Origin: Daphnia pulex
Taxonomy: Eukaryota; Arthropoda; Branchiopoda; Diplostraca; Daphniidae
Length of the DNA stretch: 64,000 nt
Direction of reading: 5' to 3'
NCBI RefSeq assembly: GCF_021134715.1
Contig: NC_060027.1
Location: 868,001-932,000, forward strand
Notes under the pieces: generated by a model
Told to the model about the DNA's origin: nothing
Databases searched by the model: none
The model's input: only the letters and a program-made list of their open reading frames with translations
Shown: positions 23,102-36,148 of the stretch, piece after piece
Position numbering within the stretch: the first letter of the stretch is position 1
Layout of the letters: each line of letters starts with the position of its first letter
Program-made: the position numbers and the translations under genes

Positions 23102-26100
23102 ATGTCTCTTCAGTTGCCGGCAATAGTAAGAATTCTTTCAAGTTTAAATCTTGTATACAATATAAAGTCATATTCTGTCCTAGGTTCGGCTTACAAATGC
23201 TGCGAAAACAACGGTGTACCATTGGTGCGAAGAAGTTGGCAGAATTGTTGATGAATACGGCGTGAAGGAACTGCAGAATGTGTTGCCCTTGATTACGGAC
23301 ACCCTTTTTGAACTGCACATTCAGGTATATTCTTCATTGTGTTTTAGTTTAAAGAAGAATTCTTTAACATGAGTATAATGTCTATTTCTTGCTTTGCAGT
23401 CAGGATGGAGTTTGAGAACCTTGACTAAAGCCAATAATCCCCGTGATTTTGATGTTGTGGCTCACTTGCTTTCTCCTAGAGGACCTGTAATACATCTTTG
23501 CTACAAGCTACTTGGGGACAGCACTGTCAAATATGAATTCCCACTTAGTTACATACCGGTAAATCATTTAAAATCTGTTAAATCATTTAAAATCTGTTAA
23601 ATCATTTAAAATCTGTTAAATCATTGATGCCGAAATCTGCTATTACAAAATCTCAAGGTTGCGACTCGGCATCTGCTTGAGGAGGGAGTGTTGCCCTCAT
23701 TTTATGTGGGAAAGCTACAGTATCATCCCCATCTTAGAGTACCCTCATCCCTCGTTCTAAGTATTTACAAAATTATTATTTCTTCAAAACTGTGGTCTTG
23801 ATTATCAGACTTACTTTTTTTAGACTCATTTGAATACTACATAATGCACTTTTTGTACTACCTCGTCAATCCAAGTCTTCAAAAATATGCCACAACTTCT
23901 TGTGGGAGTGATTCTGTTTACTTTACTATACTGGAGGAGTACTTGCAGTACTTTTTACCTTTAAGTGGATGTGATCCAGAAATGATCCCAGTACCATCTC
24001 AGGTATCTCCATATGGTTCCCCAGTTTATTCAACTCCTCCAAAACCAAGGTATTCAGAAAAAAAACATGAACTAAGATTCTTAGAATTAATCTAAGCACT
24101 ACACAGATTCGAGACTTCGGCAAGACAGATGACTCCTTCGTTGCTCAAGAAATCCTCTCTCACACCAAGTAGTAGTGGAGCTGGGGCCAGTTCACTAACA
24201 GCTGAGAGAACTTCGCATCACGACGCATGGCGTACAATGATGATATTGCAGGCGATCAACGAATTGTGGTTAAGTCACGTAACGTCAAAAGAAAATTCAA
24301 ATTTACAAGCCGGAAGTTCTCCTAGAAGTCAAATCAATGTTCTTCAGGTTTGACAAACGTTTTATTAATTGCTATAATTTTTAATTTAACCTTCAACTTT
24401 CCAGGCTGTGGTTTTCCTTCCCAGCTTAGATCATTTGAGAGCTGTAAGAGTACTGATAAAGCATCTCCATTACTTTTCAAATAGCGTGGGACCTAATATT
24501 ATATCCGGAGTGGATGAGTTAAAGAGGTAACTCAACTCTTTGTTGTCTCTTGGTAATTATCGCAATTTTTAATATCATTTGTCTACAGAACGGTGTGGAC
24601 CTATTTTCAGAAAAAGCTGTACGTTTTCCTACGACATACTCTTGAGCATTGGCCCCTGGACGCCTCATTCCGTCTTTTTCTGGAAACTTGGTTAAGTTAC
24701 ATTCAGCCATGGCGGTATGTCTCCAACGCACCGAAAGTAAACGACAACGATAAAGTCGTTGATTGGAAATGGCAAAATTTCGTTGCCGAAAATCTTCTTT
24801 TCTACACCCTCTTTCTACAAAAAGTCATCCTGAGGTTTTTACGAGTCGAACTTTCATCGCCGAAAAATTGCTTGATGCTCTACAGAATTTCCAAAGTAAA
24901 CATTGACATAGCGTACTCTAATAACTGGATTTAACAACTCTTTTATTAAATGCAGGTTTACTCTCAGAGAAACCTCAAAGAAATGATTTCCGTGGCAGAG
25001 CGGTCATTGAACGAGGGGCTTTCAGCGTCTAAAAGTGGCAGCAGTTCGCATGTCGCCGTGAGCGTCCGTCAATACATCAATGATTTGGAAAATCCATCGT
25101 TCAATTATCTGCCAGTCTTTGGACAAGAGACCACACTACAGATCCGAACCATTTTGGCATGTTCGGCGAGAGTTAAATCAAATCTTAGGTTAGCGACACT
25201 ACCTGTGACTCTCGGGAAGAAACAGAGCACCTTTTCTCGGTTATGCGATTGGCTCATGATATCTGGGTCCACCACTTCAGACGAGAATGGAGAAGACATA
25301 AAAAAGGCGTTAAATCACTTGGAACAATCGTCTGCCCAGCTCGCCGCTTTCTTTGACGTAAGTTGAAGTCTTTCAAGTCTTCATTCGTCCTTCTATTCAG
25401 CTCAACTAAAAATTCGCTTTTAGGTGGAAATCCCTTCCGAACCTGAACCCGATTCTGTACTTCAAACATCATATGGAAGTCCATCCGTTTTCCGGACGCC
25501 TGTTCGTGGATTACAAGATTCGGCTTCTGGAACATCGATGTTAGGATCCCCTCTCAGTCCTCAAAAACGCTATGATTTGACATACGGTGGTAATCCGGAC
25601 ACACAACCCATCCGCAGCTATGAAATCGCATTCCTCGTCCGCATATTTAATCAAATTTGTAGCAACATTAATGAAAAGGTATTCGTTTTCAAAGGGAAAA
25701 AATTAGCAAAGAAAAATTAGATTGAAACTACGTTTACGTTTGTTTAGTTCGGACCAGAGCTGGAACAGTCGTACGATCGACCAGATTTCGTCGGGCGGGT
25801 TGTTCGGCAGTTATTGGTTCCACCGACTACTTATCAAGAGGTGGTGAAACACTACGGAACTCCGAGAAATATCCAGAAGCGCTTAGGTCCGCGTGTGTGT
25901 CTTCGAAAGCTTGCAAATCAACAGGTTGTCGGTTACACATTGGGCGTGTTCATTTTGGCATATTCTTTTGGGTGGCCTCCCGAGATTCTGTTGCTGTTGC
26001 TGGCATCTTGTGTGTGTGCTGTTATATTTGTTCGAGCTTCTTTAGAGACTTGGCGAGAATCTGGCGGCCGTATTTCTATCGACGCCGAAGATTCTTATGC

Positions 26101-26113
26101 AGATCGCTATTGA
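23102..26113 (+). CDS. SMPD4: sphingomyelin phosphodiesterase 4 (neutral sphingomyelinase 3)
   Basis: Tail-anchored protein of the ER/nuclear envelope, in animals linked to sphingomyelin hydrolysis and nuclear-pore complexes. Eleven exons: 23102-23125, 23184-23324, 23400-23558, 23658-23760, 23824-24049, 24107-24347, 24405-24526, 24589-24895, 24956-25357, 25424-25678 and 25748-26113, giving 781 aa (human about 830-870). The ATG at 23102 is the first after an in-frame TAA. Family landmarks are HLLSPRGPVIHLCYKLL, NSFEYYIMHFLYYLVNPSLQ, HWPLDASFRLFLETWLSYIQ, PWRY, ENLLFYT and PIRSYEIAFLVRIFNQI. The C-terminus has two hydrophobic segments (about 719-734 and 739-756). It is unrelated to the other sphingomyelinases. 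Intron 3 carries three copies of a 19-bp repeat. It converges on SLC15A4, with only 157 bp between the two stop codons. Confidence 0.93.
23561..23625. repeat. 19-bp tandem repeat in an SMPD4 intron
   Basis: Three perfect copies of AAATCATTTAAAATCTGTT (23561-23617) plus a partial fourth, starting two bases after the donor of the third intron. The array does not disturb the splice site. Confidence 0.95.
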
Positions 26114-26270
26114 ATTCGTCTTTTGTAACTGTTTAAATCACAGATCCATTTCATCCCATACACGAAATTACAATTAAATGAGAGTACGTGGGCTTCATGT
26201 TATAGTTGCGCTTAACATAATAACAATAACGGAACGAGAGAAAACGTCCAATTGCGTAGAAATTTTGACT

Positions 26271-28642
26271 TTAGGTCACTGGCGGTGCTGGGATGGACGA
26301 ATTTTCAATAGCTTGATAATATTCACTGTGTAATGCACTGGCTCCAAGAGTTTCTTCTAGGTGAGCATCTCGGCGAGGCGGTTCCCACCTAAACGAACAA
26401 ATCACTTCTAAAGTATTGCATTTTCTCTTAAAATATCTATAGATAATAATAAATTGCTAACCTTAAATACATTACTAATCCAGATATGATAACGACTGCT
26501 GACTGAATGATGGCGAGAAGGTAAAAAAAGTAATCCAAATGGCCTTGATTGAAGTGAACTTCGCTTCGAATCCAGCCCAACTGTAGAGAACGTGTTATTT
26601 GGACAAGCAGAACACCAAGAAAGGATCCTAGTCCCTCAATTGCTGAATAAAGCCCTAGTACGATTCCTTGGAAAGACCTTGGAGCTGTCGTGTAAGCATA
26701 TTCTAGTCCTAAGATTTGTACATGTGATAATTCATTAGCACATAGATGTTGGTGAAAGAAATAAGATCAACTAACCTGCGACTCCTGCGAAGACTTCAGC
26801 GGTCCCGATCAAACAATATTGAGGTATTTGGTACAAAATGGACATGGCACTTGCGTTATAGTTAGTATTACTAATAATTTGGTTGATTGAATTCCTGCAG
26901 GATCCAATGAAACGTGTAAGTGATGAGGCAATTTCTGATGAAGAATAGATGATTTCATACCCTTGGTTCCAGATTTCCAAACGAAAATGTTCCACGACAG
27001 CTGCCACGATAACAGCAAGTAAGCTTATTAACATTCCCACGACTACAGCGGATTTAGAAAATAAATATAGTAAAATGATGAAATACTATTTTTTTTAAGT
27101 AGTGTTGTACCTATACGACATAAAGGAGCCGTTGTTATATTATTTTTGTCCAGAATAGGATAGATAACGAAGTTGAGAAGAGGAATTAGGAACAAAACGA
27201 ACGCTTCATCACAGAGTGTCAACCATGCGGCAGGAATCTGTTACCAACTTGAATTGCATTAATCAGAAGGTAAAATCATGTTTGATCATTATTACCTGAA
27301 AGTCAGGGTTATAAGTTCCGTTAAGATGAAGATTCATGTGAAGTCCCTGAGCTTGAAAGCTGGTTGACATCTGTGAAAAAAGAACATAAACTTTTGACCA
27401 CTTAATATAAGTAAATTTAATTTATTTACTATTACCTGAAAATAGACCAACCAATAAGGCAGCAGGACAAAGATGAAAATCATTGTTTTTGAAAAAGACT
27501 TCACATCTTCGACCGTGGTATCATGAAAAGATCCTCCATGAGAAACTTTGGCGCGATCGACCCAAGATGATCCAGTAAGAGAAGCAAGGGCGACGGGCTG
27601 TTGAGATTGTCGTCTAAACATAGGAGAACCCTGAACGCTGTCTCGTTTCTTGCAGGTATTGTAAAATGCTTCACCTATACTTCGTAAATGCAATAGGAAA
27701 TATCGTTTTGTAATTAGCAAGGGTAAAAGTTAAGTGAAAACGTACCTAAGATGCGAAAGACATTGATAATCACCGAGTTCCCAGGGCGATGCACTATATA
27801 GAAACCCTTTCCAGCGCAGAAAATGATAAGAGAGGCACATAAGGCAGTAGTAGCAATGAGATACGAAATGAAAAATCCATCTTCCAGATTTTGTTCCACG
27901 TATGCCAAAACCCCGATTCCAATCAATCCGCCAATGTTAATGCACCAATAATATGCATTGAAAAATTGTCTGACAGCATTGTCTCCTCCTGCCCTTACTT
28001 GTTCTGCCCCGAAGGGTGGAACATTAGCTCTTAGGAATCCAACTCCAAAACCAATCAAAACCAGAATAATGTAAACATGGACAGAACAGGGGTGTGATTC
28101 TTTTCCCAGAATTAGCCAGTGAAATTTGGTATTTGTAACAAGACTGTCATTTTCAGACTTCCAGTCACAGCCCATTGATGTTAATCCATTGATGGAAAGT
28201 GCTGTTAACAAGGCGTAGCCTATGATGTAGACGAAAAATCCTAGTGTGATAGCCCAGTATCGTCCAATTAAGGAATCTGACAGCCAGCCACCGATAGGGG
28301 AACAAATGCAAGATACTCCGTGAATAACAAACACAGCAGTTAGGGCTTCAATGGGCTCCCACGACTGAAACTGAAAGACAAGTTTTTTTTTTTTTTTTTT
28401 TTTAAATTTCACCTCTAATTCAAAATAAATTTTGTTTTAAATGTACATCTAAATACCTCAGGTTGTCCTTTGTTGAGAAAGAGAAAAAGATTCATAACAA
28501 CTGCAAAATATGCCAGTCTTTCCAACGTAACCGAGAAAAGAATTAACAGTCCACTTTTTTGAGCACGTAAGGGGTCCCATGGTAGAATGAACATTGGGTT
28601 GCATGGTGGATCTAGAAGAAGTGGCCTAACTTCGCCTTCCAT
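26271..28642 (-). CDS. SLC15A4: SLC15A4-like proton-coupled oligopeptide/histidine transporter
   Basis: POT/PTR2-family major-facilitator transporter; family members couple protons to di/tripeptide or histidine transport, and SLC15A4 acts in endolysosomal membranes. Eight exons: 28642-28457, 28370-27746, 27674-27436, 27370-27296, 27237-27111, 27042-26776, 26708-26462 and 26388-26271, giving 627 aa. Signatures are VTLERLAYFAVVMN in TM1, IGGWLSD after TM2, the PTR2 motif FFNAYYWCINIGGLIG, SHGGSFHDTTVEDVKSF before TM7, LPYWLVYFQ, and YQIPQYCLIGTAEVFAGVAG. The short N-tail EGEVRPLLLD contains a dileucine-type acidic motif fitting lysosomal sorting (inference). The acceptor of exon 2 has two tandem options, 6 nt apart (28370 or 28364). 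SLC15A3 is the main alternative name. Confidence 0.9.
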
Positions 28643-29108
28643 AATTTTTAATTTCTTGCGCTTGTGTGACAATCCATTGGACAGTCGATCGGGAGCTCAC
28701 CACTTCGACCGATGACAGATACAAACAAACCATAGAGTGCAGACGACGTGAAATGACAGAAAGGAAATGTGCCTACGGCTACAAAATCTGCTTTCACATT
28801 TTTCTTAATGGGATCTTTTCTATGCAAAATTTTATTTTAGTTTTACTAAACAACATGTTTTGTTTTAATACCCAACGACGTAGTGTTTAAGTAAAACGGG
28901 TATCATATTGGAGATTTTGAGACACCCACACACAGGCAGTCTAGGCAGCATACAATCTTAATCCACTGTTTTCTTAAGTTGACTGTAGTGTCTTTGTTTA
29001 TGTCTAACCTTTCACTTAGCCGTTCAACACTGGAATGCTGAAGTGAAAGTAAATCTGTCCGGAAAAGAATTTCACGGTACTGTACGTTAGTTTGCTCTTC
29101 GTATCTAG
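28643..29108. other. intergenic spacer upstream of SLC15A4
   Basis: Promoter side of the minus-strand transporter gene. The 74-codon frame at 28666-28890 has no recognisable features and no splice context, and I leave it uncalled. Confidence 0.4.
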
Positions 29109-29199
29109 GCCCTAGTGGCGCAATTGGTTAGCGCACGGTACTTATATGACAGTACTCTATGCTATGCCGTGGTTGTGAGTTCGAGCCTCACCTAGGGCA
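29109..29199 (+). tRNA. trnI-UAU: tRNA-Ile (anticodon UAU) with 17-nt intron
   Basis: The acceptor stem GCCCTAG pairs with CTAGGGC, followed by discriminator A. The D arm is box-A-like (TGGCGCAATTGGTTAGCGC). The anticodon stem CGGTA/TGCCG includes one G-U pair. Anticodon TAT is at 29143-29145. A 17-nt intron at 29147-29163 follows position 37, the standard site. The T arm is GTGAG-TTCGAGC-CTCAC with a perfect 5-bp stem. A T5 run ends at 29208, a typical RNA polymerase III terminator. Animal tRNA-Ile(UAU) genes characteristically carry an intron here. Confidence 0.97.
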
Positions 29200-29638
29200 A
29201 CCCTTTTTCTATTAGTTTTTGTGGTTTAATTGTTAAGAATTTACGACATTCAGTGTTCACTTACTAGTTCGTACACGAATTCCATTTCCTTGCGCTCCAA
29301 TGTCCAGATGATGACATCCTGACCCTACTCTAACATATTCACACTAAGGACTAACCATTATTATCTCACGGTTTGGGTTTCCAAGTAGCTTAACTGTGAT
29401 GCGTCCCAAACCAATCTGAACCGTTGGAGCTTAACTTACTTTCCCAACTGACACGCACAACTACTTTCTGACCGTACTGAATAAAGGTTTTCGTGAGTAA
29501 CATAAATAGGTCAATCGAAAATCTATTGGTGTTACGAAAACCACGTAAAACCCAGACTAGGCCATCCAAATTGTAGATTTATTGGACAAAGACAAATTGT
29601 GACGGAAATTATTTTTATTCCAATGTTAAAGAGACATT
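29200..29638. other. intergenic spacer between tRNA and NOC4L 3' end
   Basis: Begins with the T-run terminator of the tRNA. Antisense AATAAA signals (TTTATT at 29577-29582 and 29614-29619) serve the minus-strand NOC4L. Nothing else is seen. Confidence 0.5.
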
Positions 29639-31625
29639 TCACAATTCAAAATAAGCTGAAAGCTTTTCGTGTTTCACACAGGCAAACTTGGTTGGTTTTT
29701 CGAAGTTGATCGGAATATCGTCTGTGGGGTATTTACGCTTTAACTCTTTCTCCAACAGCTGCAGAAAGATTCAAAATACTTGCATAAGATAACGGTATTA
29801 GAATAATCGTTATTGAACACTCACATCTTCCAAAGTAGTTTCCAAATCTTGGTTAACATCCCATTCAAGTTTCGGCAGGTCTCGATCAATAAATTTAGCT
29901 GTATTTGCTATCTCTGGCAATACGTGAGACTGCAAGGTTTTAATTTCCCATAAAGAACTTTCAGTTGCTTTGCAAGCATTCAAATCCGTTTCACTCATTA
30001 TGTATGGGTCATCAGTTATGTCTATGTTTTCAAAATAATTCGACGTAAATACCAAGCGGAATACGTGAAATTACAAAAATTAATACCTTTTTGATCTTCT
30101 GGACGATGCATTAATCGTACAAGTCCACGATGTCTAATCATCAAGTTGCCTACAAAGTGTAGAAGTAGTATTACGATGTTCGCTGGAGCAATCAGCGCCA
30201 ATCGGGACAAGCGCTTTGCGAAGGCTGCAGCTATATATTCTGGAATATGTCTAAAGTTGAATCAATGTTAATCAAACGAACCACACAAACAGGAAGTAAA
30301 TAATATTACGTTGATGTCATAAACAAATCCAAAAGGTAAAAAAATCGCGCGCGATATTTGACGAAAAGCACTCCTGGTTCTAAGAGGGCGTACAATTTGG
30401 TGTAAAAGTCAGGATATTCTAAGTTATGGCTTTGCATCAGTAGGAAGACTCCGTGAAGAGCAAGAATGCTTACAGCTCCGCCTATAAAATCGAAACATGT
30501 ATAGTCAACCACCAAGCATTTAACTGAAATTTCCATTCTCACCAATTCGGTACGACTCCATTAGAAAATCTGTGAGTAACAAAGGTTTATCTAAATGCGG
30601 AAGAACTTTTTCCGGCAGAATTACAAGCACTCGTTTGTACAGACTGGGAGTCAGAGGATGTTTTAACAGTTGCTGCCAAATGATACTGAAGAACTGTTTG
30701 GCTCGTCCGTAATTCCACTTGAAATGGTTTTTATCTAGGTAAGAAAATTTTTATCATTCAGTATTAAAATAATGAAATTTGTCTGATGTTACTGGAACAA
30801 AAAAGTTTGGTTTTTTCTTCCTCCTTGGGAGGAGTATTGTGCAATGTAATGTGTTCCAAAATATGAATGAGGTTCTTGAGAAATTTTTCATCAACATTGC
30901 TTTTGCCTTTCAGTATTTTCGCTAAGACACGAAGAAGATGAAACAAAATGTCCTCATACTCCATGAATTCCTGAAAGCGAGTGAGTAATGGAGTAGCTTC
31001 CTTTTCAAGACTGAGCATGTGCAACATTAGCTTCTGTAATTAGAAAAGAATTAATGTAAACAAGTTTTTAATTGTTACAATTGTTTTCTCAAACATACCT
31101 CTAGGAACTCATGAGGAAACATATGCTCCCTTCCTTCAGGCAATTTGGGAAGGGGATGCTGACCTTCTGCTTGAAAAAGATGCATGAGATGAACAAGAGA
31201 AAGTTCTTGAAGACTGATTTGCTCTGCAGCAATAAGTTTGAAGAGCCGATCTTGAAATTCTTGATATCTCTCTCTGCTCCATTCTCTGACTTTTTTATCT
31301 GCATCTGTTTCCAATACTGGGCCTTGCTCAGACAGAGAACCATTTGCAATGAAATGGCAAAAAATTTTATCCAAAGCTTTGATACTGGCTTTGACTACGG
31401 CACTCTCATCACTCTAAGAGATCCAACGTGGAAATGTTGCATTGTTTCAATCACGTGTTATTGACATTTTTAAAAACAAAATACCTCTAGATTGGATTGG
31501 ATGTCGATGATGTTATTGATGTTTTTACGGCTTTGGATGACTTCTTTAGTTTGAAGTTTAATGCTATCAAATATTTCTCGTTGATTTTGTTTGGACTCAC
31601 GTTTTCGTGTTGACGGGGCCGCCAT
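29639..31625 (-). CDS. NOC4L: nucleolar complex protein 4 homologue
   Basis: Nucleolar assembly factor of the small ribosomal subunit; with its partner NOP14 it supports 18S rRNA processing and 40S export. Eight exons: 31625-31485, 31413-31099, 31033-30793, 30734-30543, 30481-30310, 30250-30087, 30021-29825 and 29758-29639, giving 513 aa (human 516). Diagnostic stretches of the CBF/Mak21 region are SLYKRVLVILPEKVLPHL, GGAVSILALHGVFLLMQ, HNLEYPDFYTKLYALLEP, VKYRARFFYLLDLFMTSTH and AAAFAKRLSRLALIAP, then the acidic DDPYIMSETD and ESSLWEIKTLQSHVLPEI. An antisense AATAAA at 29614-29619 lies about 20 nt past the stop. Its 5' end faces SEC14-like gene C across about 1.2 kb. Confidence 0.94.
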
Positions 31626-32857
31626 TTTCAAAATGTGCTGTTGCCAGTCTTCTATTTTCAGCTTTTTGCAAGATTTGCGCGCACGGAATTATTTTAGAGG
31701 GGGAGTGGATTTTCCATTTTTTTTTGCCATTATTATTTTAATTAATCGCATTTTTGATTAAACATTCGCTTTATAGAAAAGTCCTTTTACGAAGTTTTAA
31801 GTTGAAAATTACAAATTATTTTATCCTTTTTTTTTGTTTTTAGATCTTAACGGTGAGCGTGATCGACCTGAATAAAAAAACTGTCGACCTACTTGACCAT
31901 CCCTCAATATTTATTTGTGTGTCGTAATACTTTTTAAATTAAGCTGAATATAAAATTTGATAAAATGTGCCAGTGACAGCAACTAGACGCCAGTGGCAAC
32001 GTACCAATTTCGCAAATTGTATGTCAATTATTTTCAATCAAGTTTCTGGCAACCTTGATTATTTCATTCTTACATTGATGTAGTCTCTGATTTTGCTCTG
32101 ATCTAGTGATCTAGTGATCCACTTTTCACGGTAATCGCAAGGAAAAATCGCACAGATTGTGTTTAATTTATCAACCTGTTTGGGGGTTCACCATCTGTGA
32201 GTGTCATCATGACTCAACAAGAATCTTAAAGCTGATGAGGTCGTCTAGACACTTTGTTTCCTTTGATGTAAGTAAAAATAACAGAATACCTATTTGTACC
32301 AAACAAGAATTGTTATCCAACAGCTCTACCACGCTCCCCCCTAGAGTTTCTTAAGGGGTGAACGAACACTAGTTTTACCCAAGAATTTGGTCGTAGCCCT
32401 CCGGGCTCACCTATACCTGTTATTAGGACAAGCTGGCTGCTGTTGGCCAGGCCATACAGGTGTTTTCTTACTTCAGCCTCTCTTCAGTAGAAAAGAAACA
32501 GTTCGTAGTACGTTCGTCTTCATTCACGACGTGTCTGACGATTGTCCTTGATATTGTAACATATCAGGTTCGGCCTTCACACTACATTGTAAAGTGCCAA
32601 CAGTCTCGCACGTTGTTATTTTCTCGAGTTAATCTTTGGATCGTGACATACAAGTTCGTTGAACTTACGTCTCAGTTATTGCATTTTGCACAAGTCTCGT
32701 GTCCAAAACATTGGTAGGAAATAACAGTTTTGCAAACTAAACAATAGGTCTGTTATTCATTTCCAGATCTGAAAAAAAAACAGGAAGTGTTAATAGAAAC
32801 GCCTGGCAGATTAGATACACGAGTTCTTCCACACCAGTGTTGCTACTTTTTCACGAG
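31626..32857. other. divergent intergenic region between NOC4L and gene C
   Basis: AT-rich, presumably holding the NOC4L promoter at the left and that of gene C at the right, perhaps with untranslated exon(s) of gene C at 32.4-32.8 kb. Short frames at 32157-32354 and 32460-32717 are not supported as genes. Confidence 0.4.
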
Positions 32858-35449
32858 ATGAATGTCGACCAGCTCAACGACGACCAGAAAACTGTGTTAA
32901 AACAGGTATGTTACATTTTTACTTTTTCTTTCCATATATTTTAGCATCTAGGAAATTTGCACGATACCTTCAGAACAGGTTTCTGAATTAGTTGTCTACG
33001 AATTTCTGATTGAATAAGATGATATTAATGAAAATGCGGTCAAAAGTATTTTGAACCCAGAGGCAGTTACCTACATTTCGCTTCCTGAATCTTCCCGTCT
33101 CCGCTATCCCGAGGCTCTCAAATCATTACGCACGAACTCATTCGATTTCCCTACTACGAGAGCTATTTTGCATGTGTTGAATTTAGTCAAATTTTAAAAG
33201 CACTTTCTACTCAAAACTTACACTTGTTTCTAGTTTTACAACTTTTCTTCGGAGATTTATGTCGTGCCATAAAATCATAAACCGTTACGTCGTTACCTTG
33301 TTAGTTTACTTTAAGCTTTTTTTCTTTATTCACCATCGTGTTTGAAAATGATGATACACCTGTTCGTCTTTCAGAAAACCCCCAAAGTGAATTAGAGCCC
33401 AGATTATTGCGCAATATAGTTACAAGTCACTCTTGTTTACTGTTGTTGATTAGTTTGCGCAGACTGTTGGTTCTGTTACCTGTTATTGACTTTTACATTA
33501 AATTCCCGGCAGTTTCGCGAGGCGGTGAAAGACTGCAAATTACCTGAATCGGACGATGTCTACCTTCTACGATGGCTCGTCGGTATCGTCTGAAGTTTAT
33601 GCAGATTTTTTCCGGATTGGTTTAACCCGTTATTTCCTTTTTTTTTTAAATCTAGCGCGGGATTTTGATTTGGCCAAGTCGGAAAAGATGCTCCGTAATG
33701 TAAGTGCTTTGATATTTTAGCCGATTACTTTTTGTGTTAATACTTTGTTTGTTTTATAAATAGTCAATGGAATGGCGTCGCAAGTACAAAGTGGACACGA
33801 TTCTACAGGAATACAAGTCACCGGAAGTTCTGACCAAATATTTCGCCTCTGGTTACACGGGTGTGGATAAGTTGAACAGCTACACGGTGGTTGTTCGATA
33901 CGGGATGATGGATTTGAAGGGCATCCTGCTATCAGCTAAGAAGAGGGACTATTTGATGCACGTTATTGAAATAGTGGAGAGAACCTTCTTAACGGTTAGA
34001 AATAATCCCAAGAAGTTTAAGAAGTCCCCCGATTCGATTGCCCAATCTACCGTAATATTTGATATGGCCGGATTCTCAATGCGCCATGTCACCTTCAAAC
34101 CAGGTACTGTACCGGTACATTTCCTAACTTTAACCGTAGCCAAAGGGGAAATTTTTCACTACTAGAAACTTTTTGCCATGCCTATTAGCTATTTTTAGGT
34201 AACAGCTGTTAGGTACTTAGGTAGTATTACGATGACACTGTGTTCTATTCCGGGAGAAAGTTTGATGCTGCATTTCTTCCATTTGCTTGCTATATTCGGT
34301 ACATCGGGTGCGGTGATAAAGTAAAACCCGCTGTCGGCTTTCCCCGGCCAAAATAAAAGACAAGCGATAGAAATTGAACAATTGCAAGAAACCCCAAATT
34401 TGGACCATTGCCTTTTATATCTGTGGCACACGTATTAGAGCACGATATTCGTGGGGAAAATGTTCTTTCGTTATTATTTAGGTCGGTGTTAGTACGAATT
34501 AGTGACGTTTGCCATTTTTCTGGTTTTCCGTAGCGCTGGATACGGCCATTCAACTGGTCCAGTTGTACGAAGGAAACTACCCGGAATTGCTCCGCCGTGT
34601 GTACGTGATTAATGCCCCAAAGATCTTCTCCGTCCTGTTCTCTATGCTGAAACCTTTCATGCACGAGAAAACCAAAAACAAGATTCAGATCTACAGCCAC
34701 GATGCGAAACAATGGAAAGCGGCCATTCTAGAAGATTTCGATCCTGAAGAGTTACCTGCCTGCTACGGTGGAACTAAGACTGATCCCGATGGAAATCCTA
34801 ACTGCATTACAATGGCAAGTTCTTTTCACTCTCCTATTTTTCAAATTTCAAATTATTTTCGTGAAAACTAATTCATTTATCTTAATATCAGGTCAATATG
34901 GGAGGAGAAGTTCCTAGGTCGTATTATCTCAACGGGAAATGTAATATTTCCGATAAGAAGCCCTTATCAATTTGCAGTGGATCGAAGGAGAAATTAGAAT
35001 TTGAAATCACGCAAGCTGGCTCCGTCCTAAAGTAAACTGGATTTTAAAATTGTGCAAAATGGCAAAATGATATTCCAGTTTATTACCTTTCTTATCTCAG
35101 ATGGGATTTCCATTCCGAGGAAAGCGATATCGCTTTTGCCATTTATCGGAAACAAGGAAGCGAGTTGATTTCCATCGTCCCTCATGATCGAGTGGATTGT
35201 CACATGTCACCGGAAGAGGGAGAAATCTTTTGCGACTACGTTGGCGTCTGTAAGTCAACTGTTTGATTATCTAACCTTATTTATCCTATATCTAATTGAT
35301 GTTTTCCCAAAGATGTCGTCGAATTCGACAACAGCTTTAGCTATTTGCGCTCAAAGAAGATTTGGTATTCGATCACGATTGAATCGTCGAAACCAGTTTG
35401 TCAGAATGGCAACAACTTGGATTATTTAGATGCAGAAATCTGCAACTGA
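32858..35449 (+). CDS. SEC14-like gene C (CRAL-TRIO + GOLD)
   Basis: First plus-strand member of the array, predicted cytosolic lipid-transfer protein of the SEC14L2 type. Eight exons: 32858-32905, 33513-33582, 33656-33699, 33764-34103, 34534-34814, 34892-35031, 35101-35249 and 35313-35449, giving 402 aa. Domains: CRAL-TRIO N-helices (about 17-60), lipid pocket (about 75-245; RYGMMDLKGILLS, VIFDMAGFSMRH, PACYGGTKTDPDGNPNC), GOLD (about 262-375; VNMGGEVPRSYYL, KWDFHSEESDIAFAIYRKQG, YVVEFDNSFSYLRSKKIWY). A member of the C-F class with a single uninterrupted 340-nt exon 4 and 281-nt exon 5. Intron 5 has a GC donor (ATG|GCAAGT at 34815). The C-terminal tail is the longest of the C-F class. AATAAA lies at 35586-35591. 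Confidence 0.94.
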
Positions 35450-36148
35450 ATCAATAATGCGTTTGCCCGTTTAGATATCAAGGGCCATAATTTTGTTACT
35501 GATTAAAAAACAAACAAAACAGGAAAAACTTTATAACCCCCCCAATAGATAAATATTTTTGTTATCATAGACGTTTTTGGGTCTTAATAAATATTTAAAA
35601 AGTTTTTTTACCGCAATGTATAACAATCACATGATTTATAATTACTTGAAGCTTGTGCATTGAGTTTGAGTGCATATGTTTCCCTTCAAGTTAGGTCAAA
35701 ATAGCCACAAGTGTTAAAAAAAGGAGGAAATTTCAAAATCAGTTAACAGTTTCAAAGCAATTGTTTTCTTCAGGTAAGTAAAAAAAAATGCTTTTCTCTT
35801 CCAGATTCAGCTTGCTCTTGCTATTGTTGTCTATATTTAAGTTAAGATTATCCTTATCTTATTCATATGTTTCAAGGGCTATTTTTATTAATTATTTTTT
35901 TTTTTTTTGTTCATGTGTTGTTACAAGCATCTTATCGATGACACCGACAGAGATACCACATATCTCTCTCGACCTTCAGAACGTTCGCGGAGGCACTGCA
36001 ATAAAATGCTGTTGTCGTTGGGCCTGTATTTCACCTGTAACAGTTATGAAATTCAGTTCTTGATTAAAAACTTTGTAGGGCGATTAATACTTCATAATCC
36101 GATCTTCCATTTAAAAGATTCGTCAATCGGAAATAGCATATTTGCAAA
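35450..36148. other. spacer between genes C and D with promoter element of D
   Basis: Contains the gene C polyadenylation signal and the 37-bp element shared with gene E (35950-35986). The open frame at 35788-36063 overlaps that element and shows no protein similarity. Confidence 0.4.
35950..35986 (+). promoter_or_regulatory. conserved upstream element of gene D
   Basis: 34 of 37 bases match the sequence upstream of gene E (38471-38507). The core CTCTCTCGACCTTCA is identical. It starts GAGATAC and ends AACGTTC. It lies 163 nt before the gene D start codon. Conservation between paralogous upstream regions that otherwise differ suggests a promoter or untranslated element. Confidence 0.5.

Noticed and set aside
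32300-32345. tRNA-like D-arm on the minus strand (GTGGTAGAGC)
   Set aside because: No convincing box B, acceptor stem or cloverleaf follows. Probably chance or a remote tRNA relic.
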